22,283 nt of DNA from Coemansia sp. RSA 1804 (GCA_027578815.1 JANBTH010000291.1:1-22283), one strand, 5' to 3'; shown: positions 8,810-17,176, counted from the stretch's first letter. Numbers and translations are program-made. The notes: generated from the letters alone by a model not told the origin.

Positions 8810-9454
8810 TCACACAAGGTCTTCACCATCGGCAGTTCTCAGCTCCACCACCAGTCGCAATGCTTCGTCGACCGGCCGATCAGCAAGAAGAGGATTAACC
8901 CTGGATACGCGCAGACGCTGGAGCTTGTCGACAACAAACAGACCGCGGAATGCCAGACCGGTTTCCTCGCACAGAACATTGTAGCTGCGGGAGATGGAGC
9001 GTGTGCGGTCAGACAGCATTGGCAGCCAAAGCCTGCCAACACCGCCTTCACTGCGCTCCTTGCGCTGCCAGTGGTAATGCGCATACTCGCTGTCGGTTGA
9101 GCAGACAACAACGCTGCAGTCCAGCGCATTGAACTGCTCAAGCGAGTCGTTGAACCCTGTTATTTCAAGACAGCTTGCCGAAGTGAAGGCCGACGGATAG
9201 AACAGGATGACAAGGTATCTGCCCTTGAAGTCGTCCAGCGAAACAGAGCTAGGCATCCCGTTTGGCAGCAGGGTAGGGGCACGGAATTGCGGGGCACAGC
9301 GGCCGAAGATGCGGATGCCATTGCTATTGTTGCTGCTACTGTTTTCTGCAGCAGCAGTAGAACATCTTGTTCGTTTGACGGAATCCTGAGCAGCTAATCC
9401 GTCTGCCAGTGCCTTGCGCTTGGCCCAAACCGCCGTACCAAGATCCATAGCCAT
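8810..9454 (-). CDS. Atypical peroxiredoxin (AhpC/TSA fold), probably catalytically altered
   Basis: This 214-residue protein has the thioredoxin-fold peroxiredoxin core: APQFRAPTLL near 54, LVILFYPSAFTSASCLEITG at 81-100, STDSEYAHYHW, the LPMLSDRTRSISRSYNVL segment and FRGLFVVD with the conserved active-site Arg. In typical 2-Cys enzymes the motif is PxxxTxxC; here P87 and T91 are kept but position 94 is Ser and the Cys is at 95. The C-terminal arm ends TADGEDLV, just where typical enzymes continue to the resolving Cys. The 50-residue N-terminal extension has a Ser/Asn stretch and no clear targeting signal. Peroxidase activity is therefore doubtful; a chaperone, redox-sensor or degenerate role is possible. 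The gene is divergent from the mannosyltransferase gene. The frame is intact with GC-rich coding, so it is not an obvious pseudogene. Confidence 0.8.
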   Translation of the reverse strand: MAMDLGTAVWAKRKALADGLAAQDSVKRTRCSTAAAENSSSNNSNGIRIFGRCAPQFRAPTLLPNGMPSSVSLDDFKGRYLVILFYPSAFTSASCLEITGFNDSLEQFNALDCSVVVCSTDSEYAHYHWQRKERSEGGVGRLWLPMLSDRTRSISRSYNVLCEETGLAFRGLFVVDKLQRLRVSRVNPLLADRPVDEALRLVVELRTADGEDLV

Positions 9455-9918
9455 GACAAAAAAACAAAAATTAAAAATACAGGATAAAAAATAAACGCGT
9501 TAAAGTGCAGGAAAAAGGAGTAAGCTATAAGAGTAATAAAAAAGAGCATGTGAAGAAAAAACGGAACGGAATAGCTTGGAAAATCGTTACTTTTATAAAA
9601 CCAAGGGATACAACAACAACAATAATAAATGAGCGTGTACTCATCATACCGAAGATCAATCAGCGCAAGGATCAAGATTGGGAGAATGAACGAACGAACG
9701 AGTGGAATGGCCAGAGATGGTTAGAAGTAACGTGTACGCAGTAAACAACACCAGAACAAAAACAGAGGAGCCAGAATGAATAAATGGATGAAATAATGCA
9801 GTCTGCACGCTTCTTTCTCGTCCGCTGATGCCTGGGATTGATACAGCCACCAGCATCCGTAGCAATTATAACTAATATCACGCACAACGACAACGACAAC
9901 GACAACATCGTAGTGAGT
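9455..9918. promoter_or_regulatory. Shared divergent promoter of peroxiredoxin and GT15 genes
   Basis: The 464-bp region between two divergent start codons should contain both promoters. It includes GAACGAACGAACGA at about 9687-9700 and a CAACGA repeat at about 9885-9906 just before the mannosyltransferase start. ORFs in it are not supported. Confidence 0.45.
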
Positions 9919-11124
9919 ATGCATCGGTATCTCGGGCCAAGGTACAAGCGGCTGCTGGTGAAGCACATGCCGGTGCTTCTGGCAGGCGTGTTTGCAGGAT
10001 ACATTGTCGGCAGCAGCAGACCGCTGATCGAGCAGGGGCTGACGCAGCGCCAGCACACGCATACAGCCGGAAGCGGCCTGGAGTATGCGGGCGGCTTCAC
10101 AGAAGCAGAGCACAGACCATGCGCACAGACCAGGTCGTCCGAGCAGCACCCGGCGCCAGTCAAGGCAGCGCTGGTGGCGCTGGTCCGCAACAGCGACCTG
10201 TACGGAATGCGCACAGCCATCCGGCAGATCGAGGACCGCTTCAATGCGCGGCACGGATACCCGTACATATTCGTCAATGATGTGGAGTTCACCGAGGAGT
10301 TCAAGCGCGGGGTGCGCGACCTGACTAGCGCCAACGTCAGCTTCGGCACGCTGGACCACGACAGCTGGAAGGTGCCCGAGTGGATTGATCCGGCCGCCTA
10401 CGACCACGTCAAGCGCACAGCGCGGTATCCGCACGGCGAAAAGGACAGCTACCGCAAGATGTGTCGGTTCCAGTCGGGGTATCTGCACAAGCATCCGCTG
10501 CTGGCGGAGCTGGACTACTACTGGCGCATCGAGCCCGACGTCGAGTACTACTGCGACATCGATTACGATCCGTTTATGCTGATGCGCGACAACGGATACA
10601 AGTACGCGTGGAATATCGCCATGGCCGAGTTCATGGAGACTGTTCCCAGCCTGTGGAACGTGACGCAGCAGTTCATCCGCAGCCACCGCAACACCGTGGC
10701 AGAACACAACATGCTTGAATGGCTGGCCGACGCCGACTCCGCTTCCGACTCCGACTCCGGCGCCTACAACGGCTGCCACTTCTGGTCGAACTTTGAGATT
10801 GTCGATCTGTCGTTCTACCGCAGCCGCGAGTACCAGCTGTTCTTCGACTATCTGGACCGCTCCGGCGGCTTCTTCTACGAGCGCTGGGGCGATGCGCCGG
10901 TCCACTCCATTGCGGCATCGCTGTTCCTCAATGCGTCGCAGATCCACTACTTTGACGACATTGGCTATTACCATCCCAGCGTCATCGCGTGCCCCGCCGA
11001 CGCTCAGACGCGCGGCCGCTGCGTGTGCGACTCCGCCAAGTCGTTTGTGCAGAACGGATTCTGCACCGTGCGCTACAAGCAGGTCCGCCAGAAGGTGCTG
11101 GATGCACAGCATGCCACCGTGTGA
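9919..11124 (+). CDS. GT15 alpha-1,2-mannosyltransferase (KRE2/MNT1/KTR family)
   Basis: Golgi type II membrane enzyme of glycosyltransferase family 15, transferring mannose from GDP-mannose to O- or N-linked glycans of cell-wall and secreted proteins. I chose the ATG at 9919 (401 aa), which gives a short basic cytosolic tail MHRYLGPRYKRLLVKH, a membrane anchor at about 17-33 and a stem. The in-frame ATG at 9838 would add a polar 27-residue stretch derived from the CAACGA repeat. Family motifs are RNSDLYGM, YPYIFVNDVEF, YWRIEPDVEYYCDID (metal/nucleotide site region, Glu205-Asp207) and NGCHFWSNFEI with the proposed nucleophile Glu293. FYERWGDAPVHS follows near residue 320. A Ser/Asp-rich insertion (DADSASDSDSG) precedes the nucleophile loop. 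It is convergent with SLP-2. Which KTR subfamily it belongs to cannot be decided. Confidence 0.92.
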   Translation: MHRYLGPRYKRLLVKHMPVLLAGVFAGYIVGSSRPLIEQGLTQRQHTHTAGSGLEYAGGFTEAEHRPCAQTRSSEQHPAPVKAALVALVRNSDLYGMRTAIRQIEDRFNARHGYPYIFVNDVEFTEEFKRGVRDLTSANVSFGTLDHDSWKVPEWIDPAAYDHVKRTARYPHGEKDSYRKMCRFQSGYLHKHPLLAELDYYWRIEPDVEYYCDIDYDPFMLMRDNGYKYAWNIAMAEFMETVPSLWNVTQQFIRSHRNTVAEHNMLEWLADADSASDSDSGAYNGCHFWSNFEIVDLSFYRSREYQLFFDYLDRSGGFFYERWGDAPVHSIAASLFLNASQIHYFDDIGYYHPSVIACPADAQTRGRCVCDSAKSFVQNGFCTVRYKQVRQKVLDAQHATV

Positions 11125-11236
11125 GGCCTCCGCTTCTCTCTCTCCTTCCACGCGTCTAGCGCAACTACAGTTTATTAGAGGATTCAAATCGAAAAATCAA
11201 TGTGCTCTGCTCCTTTTTATGTGGTCTCTATTCTAT
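11125..11236. other. Convergent 3' spacer
   Basis: A 112-bp spacer between the convergent GT15 and stomatin-like genes. No gene. Confidence 0.4.
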
Positions 11237-12385
11237 CTAGTGGCCCACCTGCTCCGACCCGAATCCGCCAGTGCCTTCGTCCCGTGCCGCGCTACTACCA
11301 CCGCCATTGTGGGTGCCTTTGCTTCCTACAGAATTCGCCAGCAGCTTCTTCTGGCCAGCCGCAACAGAGTTGAACACAGTCATTGCCTGCGCAACCATGC
11401 CCGAGACGTCGTTGGCCGCGGCTGGCACAATAATAGTGTTCGATTCCTTGGCAAGCTTGCCAAACGCCTCCACGTACTGCTGCGCAACATGCAGACCAGC
11501 CGCCAATTCTCCGCCATCGGACTGGCGGATGGCCTTTGCCACGCGCTCGATTGCCTGGGCCTCGGCCAGCGCAGTCTGGCGGATCGCTTCGGCCTCGCCA
11601 AGCGCGCGGTTGATCTGCTGCGCCTTCTCTGCCTCCGACTCCAGAATCTGCGCCTGCTTGGCGCCCTCCGCAACATTGATGGCCGACTGGCGCGCACCTT
11701 CGGACTCCAGAATCTGCGCACGCTTGCTGCGCTCGGCCGACACCTGCGAGTGCATGGCCTCGACAACCTTGGACGGCGGGTGGATATCGCGGATCTCGTA
11801 CCGCAAGCATGCGATTCCCCAGGACTCTGACGCCGAGTTGATTGCGTTGACAATGTTGTGGTTCAGCGTATTGCGCTCCGCAAGCGTGGTATCCAGCGTC
11901 ATCTGTCCAATCTCCGCCCGCATCGTCGTCTGCGCCAGCTGCGCGACCGAAAACTCCGCATTGGCCACGCCATACGATGCCTTGTACGGATCTACCACCT
12001 TGTAGTACAGCACTCCGTCGAGCTCCAGCGTCACGTTGTCCTGCGTAATGGCGCTCTGCGTGGGGATCTCCACCGCCACCTCCTTCAGCGACTGCGTGTA
12101 TGCAATCCGGTCGAGCAGTGGAATTAGAATCGCTAGCCCGGGGTCCAGAATCCGCGAGAACTTGCCCATCCGCTCAACCACCCACGCCTCCTGCTGCGGC
12201 ACGAATTTCACCACTGTGTTGACTGGCAGGCTCCTTCTGCCCGTCGTGCCGATCGATTGCGATTGGGATTGCGATTGGGATTGGGATTGAGTGTGTGCTG
12301 CTCTTGCTGACAGAGCAAGCGGCGACAGTAGCGATGGCGGTGGTCGGAGAACAGCGCGCAGTGCTAGGCGGTGGGCTTGCAGCAT
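11237..12385 (-). CDS. SLP2: Stomatin-like protein 2, mitochondrial (SPFH/band 7)
   Basis: The 382-residue protein starts at ATG 12385. The frame continues to 12565, but that extension is rejected because it covers a microsatellite leader. Residues 1-31 (MLQAHRLALRAVLRPPPS and onward) are Arg-rich without acidic residues, fitting a mitochondrial presequence. A Gln-Ser repeat follows at 33-44. The SPFH domain at about 55-210 contains VPQQEAWVVERMGKF, LDPGLAILIPLLDRI and the WGIACLRYEIRDI motif. A coiled coil at about 205-290 contains AQILESE twice, 23 residues apart. The Gly/Ser-rich tail is variable. SLP-2 proteins bind cardiolipin in the inner membrane and scaffold prohibitins, respiratory complexes and the proteases PARL and YME1L. 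The gene is divergent from mitochondrial mS26. Confidence 0.92.
   Translation of the reverse strand: MLQAHRLALRAVLRPPPSLLSPLALSARAAHTQSQSQSQSQSQSIGTTGRRSLPVNTVVKFVPQQEAWVVERMGKFSRILDPGLAILIPLLDRIAYTQSLKEVAVEIPTQSAITQDNVTLELDGVLYYKVVDPYKASYGVANAEFSVAQLAQTTMRAEIGQMTLDTTLAERNTLNHNIVNAINSASESWGIACLRYEIRDIHPPSKVVEAMHSQVSAERSKRAQILESEGARQSAINVAEGAKQAQILESEAEKAQQINRALGEAEAIRQTALAEAQAIERVAKAIRQSDGGELAAGLHVAQQYVEAFGKLAKESNTIIVPAAANDVSGMVAQAMTVFNSVAAGQKKLLANSVGSKGTHNGGGSSAARDEGTGGFGSEQVGH
12244..12290. repeat. Hexanucleotide GATTGC/GATTGG repeat in SLP-2
   Basis: Seven imperfect 6-mers of the type GATTGSG encode the alternating Gln-Ser run directly after the presequence of the stomatin-like protein on the minus strand. 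It is likely length-variable between strains. Confidence 0.7.
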
Positions 12386-12947
12386 CTTTATCTCTGCTTT
12401 AATATGTGTGGTAACAATAGCCGACAGAGTTGGTTGACGGTAGTAGTAGTAGTTGTTGTTGTTGTTGGAAAGCAGAAGAAGAGACTGGTGAGAAAAGATG
12501 GTATTTATACTGCAATGATTGAAACAAAGAAAGAGAAAAGGTGGGGATTTGGTGACGATAAGCAAAGGAAGAAATCAAAAGACACGCTTCGCTTAGTGCT
12601 CGGCTTTTTGTCGCGCTTCCTTTTTTCTTTTCGTAATCTTTGTATGCTCAATGCGCTTTTGGTGCTTGTGGACGCCATCAAGGCTTTTGTAGGCTGCAGC
12701 ATTACACGCTGATTGATAGCTGATCACCGCCGATCAGCGTGATCACAGGTGATAGGAGGAAAAAAAGGCACATCAATGATTTTGAACTGGAACGGCTAAA
12801 AGCTTGTCTTGTGGTTTATCTAAATGGCCAGAGTCGTGATTTGCTTTGAATTCATTTCTCCTCCTCTCTTGCACATATTTCTTGTTTGATAATTTCTGCT
12901 GAATCAGTAAAGATTGGGAAAAAGGCCAACACCCATCACTAGACAGG
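12386..12947. promoter_or_regulatory. Divergent promoter of SLP-2 and mS26
   Basis: This 562-bp region separates the start codons of two mitochondrial-protein genes. Near SLP-2 is a GTAGTAGTAGTAGTTGTTGTTGTTG microsatellite (about 12438-12466), in its presumed leader. At 12706-12746 is a cluster of overlapping palindromes, described separately. The open frame at 12371-12712 has no protein-like features. Confidence 0.5.
12706..12746. promoter_or_regulatory. Overlapping TGATCA palindrome cluster
   Basis: The stretch contains nested perfect inverted repeats: ACGCTGAT (12706-12713) with ATCAGCGT (12733-12740), GCTGATC (12719-12725) with GATCAGC (12732-12738), and the self-complementary GTGATCAC (12739-12746). 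The arrangement suggests binding sites for a dimeric factor serving both genes. Confidence 0.45.
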
Positions 12948-14012
12948 ATGAACATGAACAGAGGACTGTGCGGACTGGCCAGAATCGGCAGCAGCAGATT
13001 CGGAAGAATCCATCAGCAGCAGCAGACACGCTCGACGGCCTCAGTAACACACGCGCCGCCGCCAAAAGCCTACAGCAGCCCGGAAGAGTACGAGGGATCC
13101 AAGAACTTTGTGACAGGAAAGCAGGGCTACGCGCCGGGGTTTCCGCCGCCAAAGGGATGCCGCGATGTGGTAAGAGCAAAGCCAACGCCGATGAAGCCGA
13201 CCGATCTCCCAGCACCATCGCCAAAGCAGCACGCAGTGCCCAGGAATGCCAAGGCAGCCAACGATGCGATGCGCCAGTACCGACAGAAGCTGCGCCAGAA
13301 GCGGTACGCCTACATGCACGAGAGCCTTACGACCGAGCAGGAAAAGCAGGTTGCGCGCCAAGAGAGTCGCGAGCGCGCACAAAAGGTTGTGCAAGAAAGG
13401 CGTCGGAAACTGATCAAGGAGCGCAACGAGTTCATCGAGAAGCTAAGAGCCGATCCGCTCTCTACCGAGAATGTGCTGAATCCGGAGGGCAGGACTGTGC
13501 TGGCCAACCTGGCTGGCGAGGTGGAGAAGAGCAAGGCTGGTGATACGACTGCGGAGGCTGGCGAGCAGCGCAAGCAGCCGCCGCTGCACACGATAAAGGT
13601 TGGATACAAGCTGCAGCCGCCGCGCGTGTCGGTTTCGATTCCACGCGAGGCAAACGAGGAGCGCAACAAGGAGCGCGAGAAAAACAGACGGCTGGCGCGC
13701 ACTCAGCAGCACGAGAACCGGATGCAGGCGCTGATGGCGCTGTACCACGAATCGGAGTCGTTTGTCAACTACGAGAATGTCGCCCAGATGGCGCATCGCT
13801 GCGTTGACGTCATGGCGATTTCGCAGCCGACGCTGGCGGAGATGACCGACAGTCTGAGCGCAAACGGCGGAACCATCACTGCTGCCGAGTCGGCGCATCG
13901 CTCGATCGAGCTGCGCAACATGCTGCAGGGAACCGCCGGCCGCCAGAGCAAGGCCGGATACGACCACTTGGTGCGGTGGACGCAGGAGAATGGCGGGACC
14001 AAGGGCCGCTAG
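12948..14012 (+). CDS. PET123: Mitochondrial small ribosomal subunit protein mS26 (Pet123-like)
   Basis: The 354-residue protein has an N-terminus (MNMNRGLCGLARIGSSRFGR) that is basic and looks like a presequence. After a Pro-rich region (NFVTGKQGYAPGFPPPKG) comes a long charged helix beginning AMRQYRQKLRQKRYAYMHES at about residue 107, as in human MRPS26 where the corresponding helix begins with YRQ. The second helical block has ENRMQALMALYHESESFVN followed by YENVAQMAHRCVDVM, corresponding to the LYH and FI(V/T) block of yeast Pet123 and to the VKNFITREN block of MRPS26. The role is a structural subunit of the mitochondrial small subunit; Pet123 is essential for mitochondrial translation in yeast. 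The similarity comes from motif order and I cannot measure it here. The gene is convergent with the next minus-strand gene and shares its promoter region with SLP-2. Confidence 0.72.
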   Translation: MNMNRGLCGLARIGSSRFGRIHQQQQTRSTASVTHAPPPKAYSSPEEYEGSKNFVTGKQGYAPGFPPPKGCRDVVRAKPTPMKPTDLPAPSPKQHAVPRNAKAANDAMRQYRQKLRQKRYAYMHESLTTEQEKQVARQESRERAQKVVQERRRKLIKERNEFIEKLRADPLSTENVLNPEGRTVLANLAGEVEKSKAGDTTAEAGEQRKQPPLHTIKVGYKLQPPRVSVSIPREANEERNKEREKNRRLARTQQHENRMQALMALYHESESFVNYENVAQMAHRCVDVMAISQPTLAEMTDSLSANGGTITAAESAHRSIELRNMLQGTAGRQSKAGYDHLVRWTQENGGTKGR

Positions 14013-14145
14013 CAGCAGCAGGAATGAGACCGGCAACTAGTGGTTATAGTGTTTCTGTTAGCATTAGTGGTAGGTTCTTTTGTTTTCTTCCTAATTTTCT
14101 TTCTGAGGCGGATGGTTGATTATTAGACAGGTCTGATCAAGGGAT
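14013..14145. other. Convergent 3' spacer
   Basis: A 133-bp spacer between the mS26 gene and the minus-strand hypothetical gene. No gene. Confidence 0.4.
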
Positions 14146-15003
14146 TCAAAGTGCTTCTGCTATTGTTACTTTTCCCCGCCGGAACGCTGCCTGCGCCAGA
14201 GCCAGAAACTCTGTCTCCGAGACGCCGGCGTCTCTGGCGCACTGAGCAGACGAGGCCAGGAGATACGGCAGCGCAGCGGGAGCTGGAGCTGGAGTTAGAG
14301 CTGGAGCTGGAGCTTGAGTTGGAGCTGATACTGGCGCCGCCTCGTCATGCGCTGCAGCCTCTGGCGCATCCAGCTCGAGAAAGTTGTCCCAGTAGCCGTC
14401 GTCGCTGGCGTTGGTGTCTTCTCCAGCCTCTGCTTCTGCTTCTCTTGCAAAGGCGGCGTATGCCTCGTCAACAGTACAATGCGTGCCAGCTGGAATCGCG
14501 CCTGACACAGCCAGCGTGCCAAAGTACAGCCATCTGCCGCCTTCACTAACGAGATCTACGAAATATGACAGTGCTGCATCACTGGCAGAATGCGCAAACG
14601 GCACATAGGCATGCATCGTCTCTTTATCGACCAGCGCAAAGCGCACGTTGGCAGCGCACAGGATCTCGGCCTGATCCTCCGTCAGCTCCAGCGCAAAGTG
14701 CGTGTCCCGGATGCAGGTGCCGATTTCTGATGCGCAAACCCCGCTCCACTGCAGCGTCCGGTCGATCTGCGCGAAAAACGAGCTGTCAATAGCTGGAGCA
14801 GAAGCTGGTGACAACGACAATGATAATGATGGGCCAAGAAAGTCCCAGCGCTGCTGCGTTGCGCTGCACGAGTGCTTCATCAGCTCGTCTATCTGCGTTG
14901 TGGTGCGTAGAAAGAGCGTGCGCGTGGCAGCCTCAACAGCCTCAGCAGCCGCCGACTGATACGCTGAAGCTGAGGCTGGAGCTGGAGTTGGAGCTGTTGG
15001 CAT
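14146..15003 (-). CDS. Ala/Pro-rich hypothetical protein, 285 aa
   Basis: The start is the ATG at 15003 (MPTAPTPAPASASAYQS). The frame can be opened at a TTG nine bases upstream, but no other ATG precedes the in-frame TGA. The gene is GC-rich with strong coding character and no intron. The N-terminal region has a helix (AAAEAVEAATRTLFLRTTTQ) and a conserved-looking middle (IGTCIRDTHFALELTEDQAE, then FALVDKETMHAYVPFAHS). An acidic segment with ASDDGYWDNFLELD lies near residues 199-212, and an Ala-Pro repeat (APTQAPAPALTPAPAPA) precedes a C-terminal helix. The DDGYWDNF motif recalls acidic YW motifs seen in some uncharacterised fungal proteins, but I cannot name a family. No signal peptide or membrane segment is visible. 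It is divergent from PGM. Confidence 0.7.
   Translation of the reverse strand: MPTAPTPAPASASAYQSAAAEAVEAATRTLFLRTTTQIDELMKHSCSATQQRWDFLGPSLSLSLSPASAPAIDSSFFAQIDRTLQWSGVCASEIGTCIRDTHFALELTEDQAEILCAANVRFALVDKETMHAYVPFAHSASDAALSYFVDLVSEGGRWLYFGTLAVSGAIPAGTHCTVDEAYAAFAREAEAEAGEDTNASDDGYWDNFLELDAPEAAAHDEAAPVSAPTQAPAPALTPAPAPAALPYLLASSAQCARDAGVSETEFLALAQAAFRRGKVTIAEAL
14279..14330. repeat. GAGCTG hexanucleotide repeat
   Basis: About eight imperfect GAGCTG/GAGTTG units encode the Ala-Pro run of the minus-strand protein. The plus-strand reading gives an artefactual Glu-Leu repeat. Related units occur again at about 14964-14995, near the 5' end of the same gene. Confidence 0.7.
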
Positions 15004-15505
15004 CCGAAGCAAAAGCGAGGCTGGCTGGCTGGCTGATCACGGAAGGACAGGATGGAACGAAGCGAGTGCAGAATACAGCAGGCAAACGAAAGAGGAAGGA
15101 GAAGAAAAGAGAAGGTGTTGGGGGAAAGTTTTGCAAGTCGCTGCTGGTGCTTATCTTCTATTAATTTCCCTTGCTTCGTCCATTGCAGTGCGCATACAGG
15201 CCACAGCTCCATCAACACGCATACAGCCCAACCAAGCCCAAAGTATGGTTTGTGGATTGTTGGCTGGCTGGCTGGCTGGGTTATGCCCGGCCTATATGCG
15301 CCTCCCCTCCCCTAATCCCAGGGAGAGGAACTGGGAAAGGATGGGACGAGGTCCTCTTCTTGCCAGATCAGCCAGCGTTCGTGTTTATTCCTTTCGCTTC
15401 TCTTCTCTTCTTTTCCCCTCACTACAGATACATTTATATTATTCCTGTCTTCTCTCCTCTCCCTTTTTTCTACACTTCTAGCTGACAATATTATTAACAG
15501 CGACT
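15004..15505. promoter_or_regulatory. Divergent promoter of hypothetical gene and PGM
   Basis: The 502-bp region includes two GGCT tetranucleotide tracts (about 15020-15035 and 15261-15279). It also has CCCCT motifs in CTCCCCTCCCCTAAT (about 15301-15315) and TTCCCCTCAC (about 15413-15422), and a pyrimidine-rich tract just before the PGM start. CCCCT is the core of yeast stress-response elements, so a role here is only a guess. Confidence 0.45.
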
Positions 15506-17176
15506 ATGGCCACTGCCGTCAAGACCACAACCACGCCGTTCGAGGGCCAGAAGCCAGGCACGTCCGGCCTCCGTAAACGCGTAGTTGTTTTCCAGCAGCC
15601 GCACTACACCGAGAACTTTGTGCAGGCCATCTTTACCGCTATGCCTGCGCCTGGTCCGCAGGGCGCAACCGTTGTAGTTGGCGGCGACGGACGCTTCTAC
15701 ATGAAGGACGTTGTGCAGAAGATCATCAGCATTGGCGCTGCCAACGGCGTTGCGCGCTTCATCATCGGCCAGAACGGCATCCTGTCGACTCCAGCGGCAT
15801 CTGCCGTCATCCGCAAGCGCAAGGCCGACGGCGGCATCATCCTGACGGCGTCGCACAACCCAGGCGGCCCAGACAACGACTTTGGCATCAAGTACAACAT
15901 GCGCAACGGCGGCCCGGCGCCAGAGTCCGTCACCGACGCTATCTACCGCGCAACGCTGTCTATAGCCGAGTACAAAACAACCGCCGGCTTCTCTAGCGTT
16001 GACCTGGCTGCCGTGGGCGAGCAGCGCTTTGACGGGTTTGTAGTTGAGATTGTCGACCCAGTTGAGGACTATGTGGAGCTGATCAAGAGCATCTTTGATT
16101 TTGATCAGATCAGACGTTTCCGCCAGGCCAGCCCGCAGTTCACGCTGCTGTTTGATGCGCTGAACGGCGTCACCGGCCCGTACGGGCGCCGCATATTTGT
16201 GGAGGAGCTGGGCTTTCCCGAGAGCTGCCTCGACCAGTGCACGCCGCTCGAGGACTTTGGCGGGTCGCATCCGGATCCGAACCTGGCCTACGCGCACAGA
16301 CTCGTGGAGCGCGTTGCCAAGGAGCGCATCTCGCTTGGCGCTGCCTCCGACGGCGACGGCGATCGCAACATGGTCATCAGCCACGACTGGTTTGTCACGC
16401 CGTCCGACTCTGTTGCGCTGATTGCGCACCACGCCGCCGACTGCATTCCTTACTTCAAAGCCGGCGGCGGTCTGCGCGGCCTTGCGCGTTCCATGCCGAC
16501 ATCCTGTGCCATTGACCGAGTTGCCGCGCAAAAGGGCCTGGAGTGCTTTGAGGTGCCAACCGGATGGAAGTTCTTTGGAAACCTGATGGACGCCGGCCGC
16601 CTGTCGATCTGCGGCGAGGAGTCGTTTGGCACTGGCTCGGACCACATTCGCGAGAAGGACGGCATCTGGGCCATTGTGGCCTGGCTCAACATCATTGCTT
16701 ATGCCAGCCAGACAACCCCTTCTACTGATGTCAGCGTCCGCTCGCTGATGCTTGATTTCTACGCTACATATGGCCGCAACTACTTTACGCGCTACGACTA
16801 CGAAGAAGTTGATGCTGCGGGCGCTACGCTGATGGTTGACAGGCTGCGTGGGCTTGGTCCCGACCTTGTAGGAAAGTCGTTTGGCGGCTTCACTGTGGCC
16901 AAGCTTGACGACTTTGAGTACACCGATCCCATCGACAACAGCATTTCAAAGAAGCAGGGCGTCCGCGTCATATTTGCCGACTCTTCCCGCATAATCTTCC
17001 GCCTTTCTGGAACCGGATCCCAAGGCGCTACCGTTCGTATCTACATTGAAAAGTACGATGACAAGCTTTTCGATCAGGAAACGCAGCTGGCTCTAAAGCC
17101 GCTGGTCGATGCTGCACTGGAAATCTCAAAGCTTGAAGAGTACACTGGCCGCAGTGAGCCAACTGTTATTACTTGA
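15506..17176 (+). CDS. PGM2: Phosphoglucomutase
   Basis: The 556-residue enzyme interconverts glucose-1-phosphate and glucose-6-phosphate, linking glycolysis to UDP-glucose, glycogen, trehalose and cell-wall glucan synthesis. It is cytosolic. All four catalytic elements are visible: FEGQKPGTSGLRK at the N-terminus, TASHNPGG with the phosphoserine Ser116, the Mg-binding loop DGDGDRN (Asp282, Asp284, Asp286), the sugar-recognition loop CGEESFGTGSDH (369-380) and the phosphate-binding loop SGTGSQGATVR from 501. The length matches eukaryotic alpha-D-phosphoglucomutases (about 560-570). The ATG at 15506 gives the usual short leader. It is intronless and GC-rich, and it is the last clear housekeeping gene, about 5 kb from the telomere. 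The symbol follows the major yeast isozyme; paralogue status in this organism is unknown. Confidence 0.97.
   Translation: MATAVKTTTTPFEGQKPGTSGLRKRVVVFQQPHYTENFVQAIFTAMPAPGPQGATVVVGGDGRFYMKDVVQKIISIGAANGVARFIIGQNGILSTPAASAVIRKRKADGGIILTASHNPGGPDNDFGIKYNMRNGGPAPESVTDAIYRATLSIAEYKTTAGFSSVDLAAVGEQRFDGFVVEIVDPVEDYVELIKSIFDFDQIRRFRQASPQFTLLFDALNGVTGPYGRRIFVEELGFPESCLDQCTPLEDFGGSHPDPNLAYAHRLVERVAKERISLGAASDGDGDRNMVISHDWFVTPSDSVALIAHHAADCIPYFKAGGGLRGLARSMPTSCAIDRVAAQKGLECFEVPTGWKFFGNLMDAGRLSICGEESFGTGSDHIREKDGIWAIVAWLNIIAYASQTTPSTDVSVRSLMLDFYATYGRNYFTRYDYEEVDAAGATLMVDRLRGLGPDLVGKSFGGFTVAKLDDFEYTDPIDNSISKKQGVRVIFADSSRIIFRLSGTGSQGATVRIYIEKYDDKLFDQETQLALKPLVDAALEISKLEEYTGRSEPTVIT

Noticed and set aside
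9838..9918. 27-residue N-terminal extension of the mannosyltransferase
   Set aside because: It is encoded by a simple CAACGA repeat region; the ATG at 9919 gives the normal short cytosolic tail and membrane anchor.
9721..11187. 488-aa minus-strand open frame opposite the mannosyltransferase gene
   Set aside because: It is the antisense of a GC-rich gene whose plus frame has all GT15 motifs; long antisense frames are expected from the codon bias.
10715..11830. 371-aa plus-strand frame spanning the GT15 end and the stomatin-like gene
   Set aside because: Thr/Ser/Arg-rich translation typical of an out-of-frame reading, crossing two real genes in opposite orientations.
15494..16645. 383-aa minus-strand frame opposite phosphoglucomutase
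   Set aside because: Shadow of the PGM gene, without any domain.
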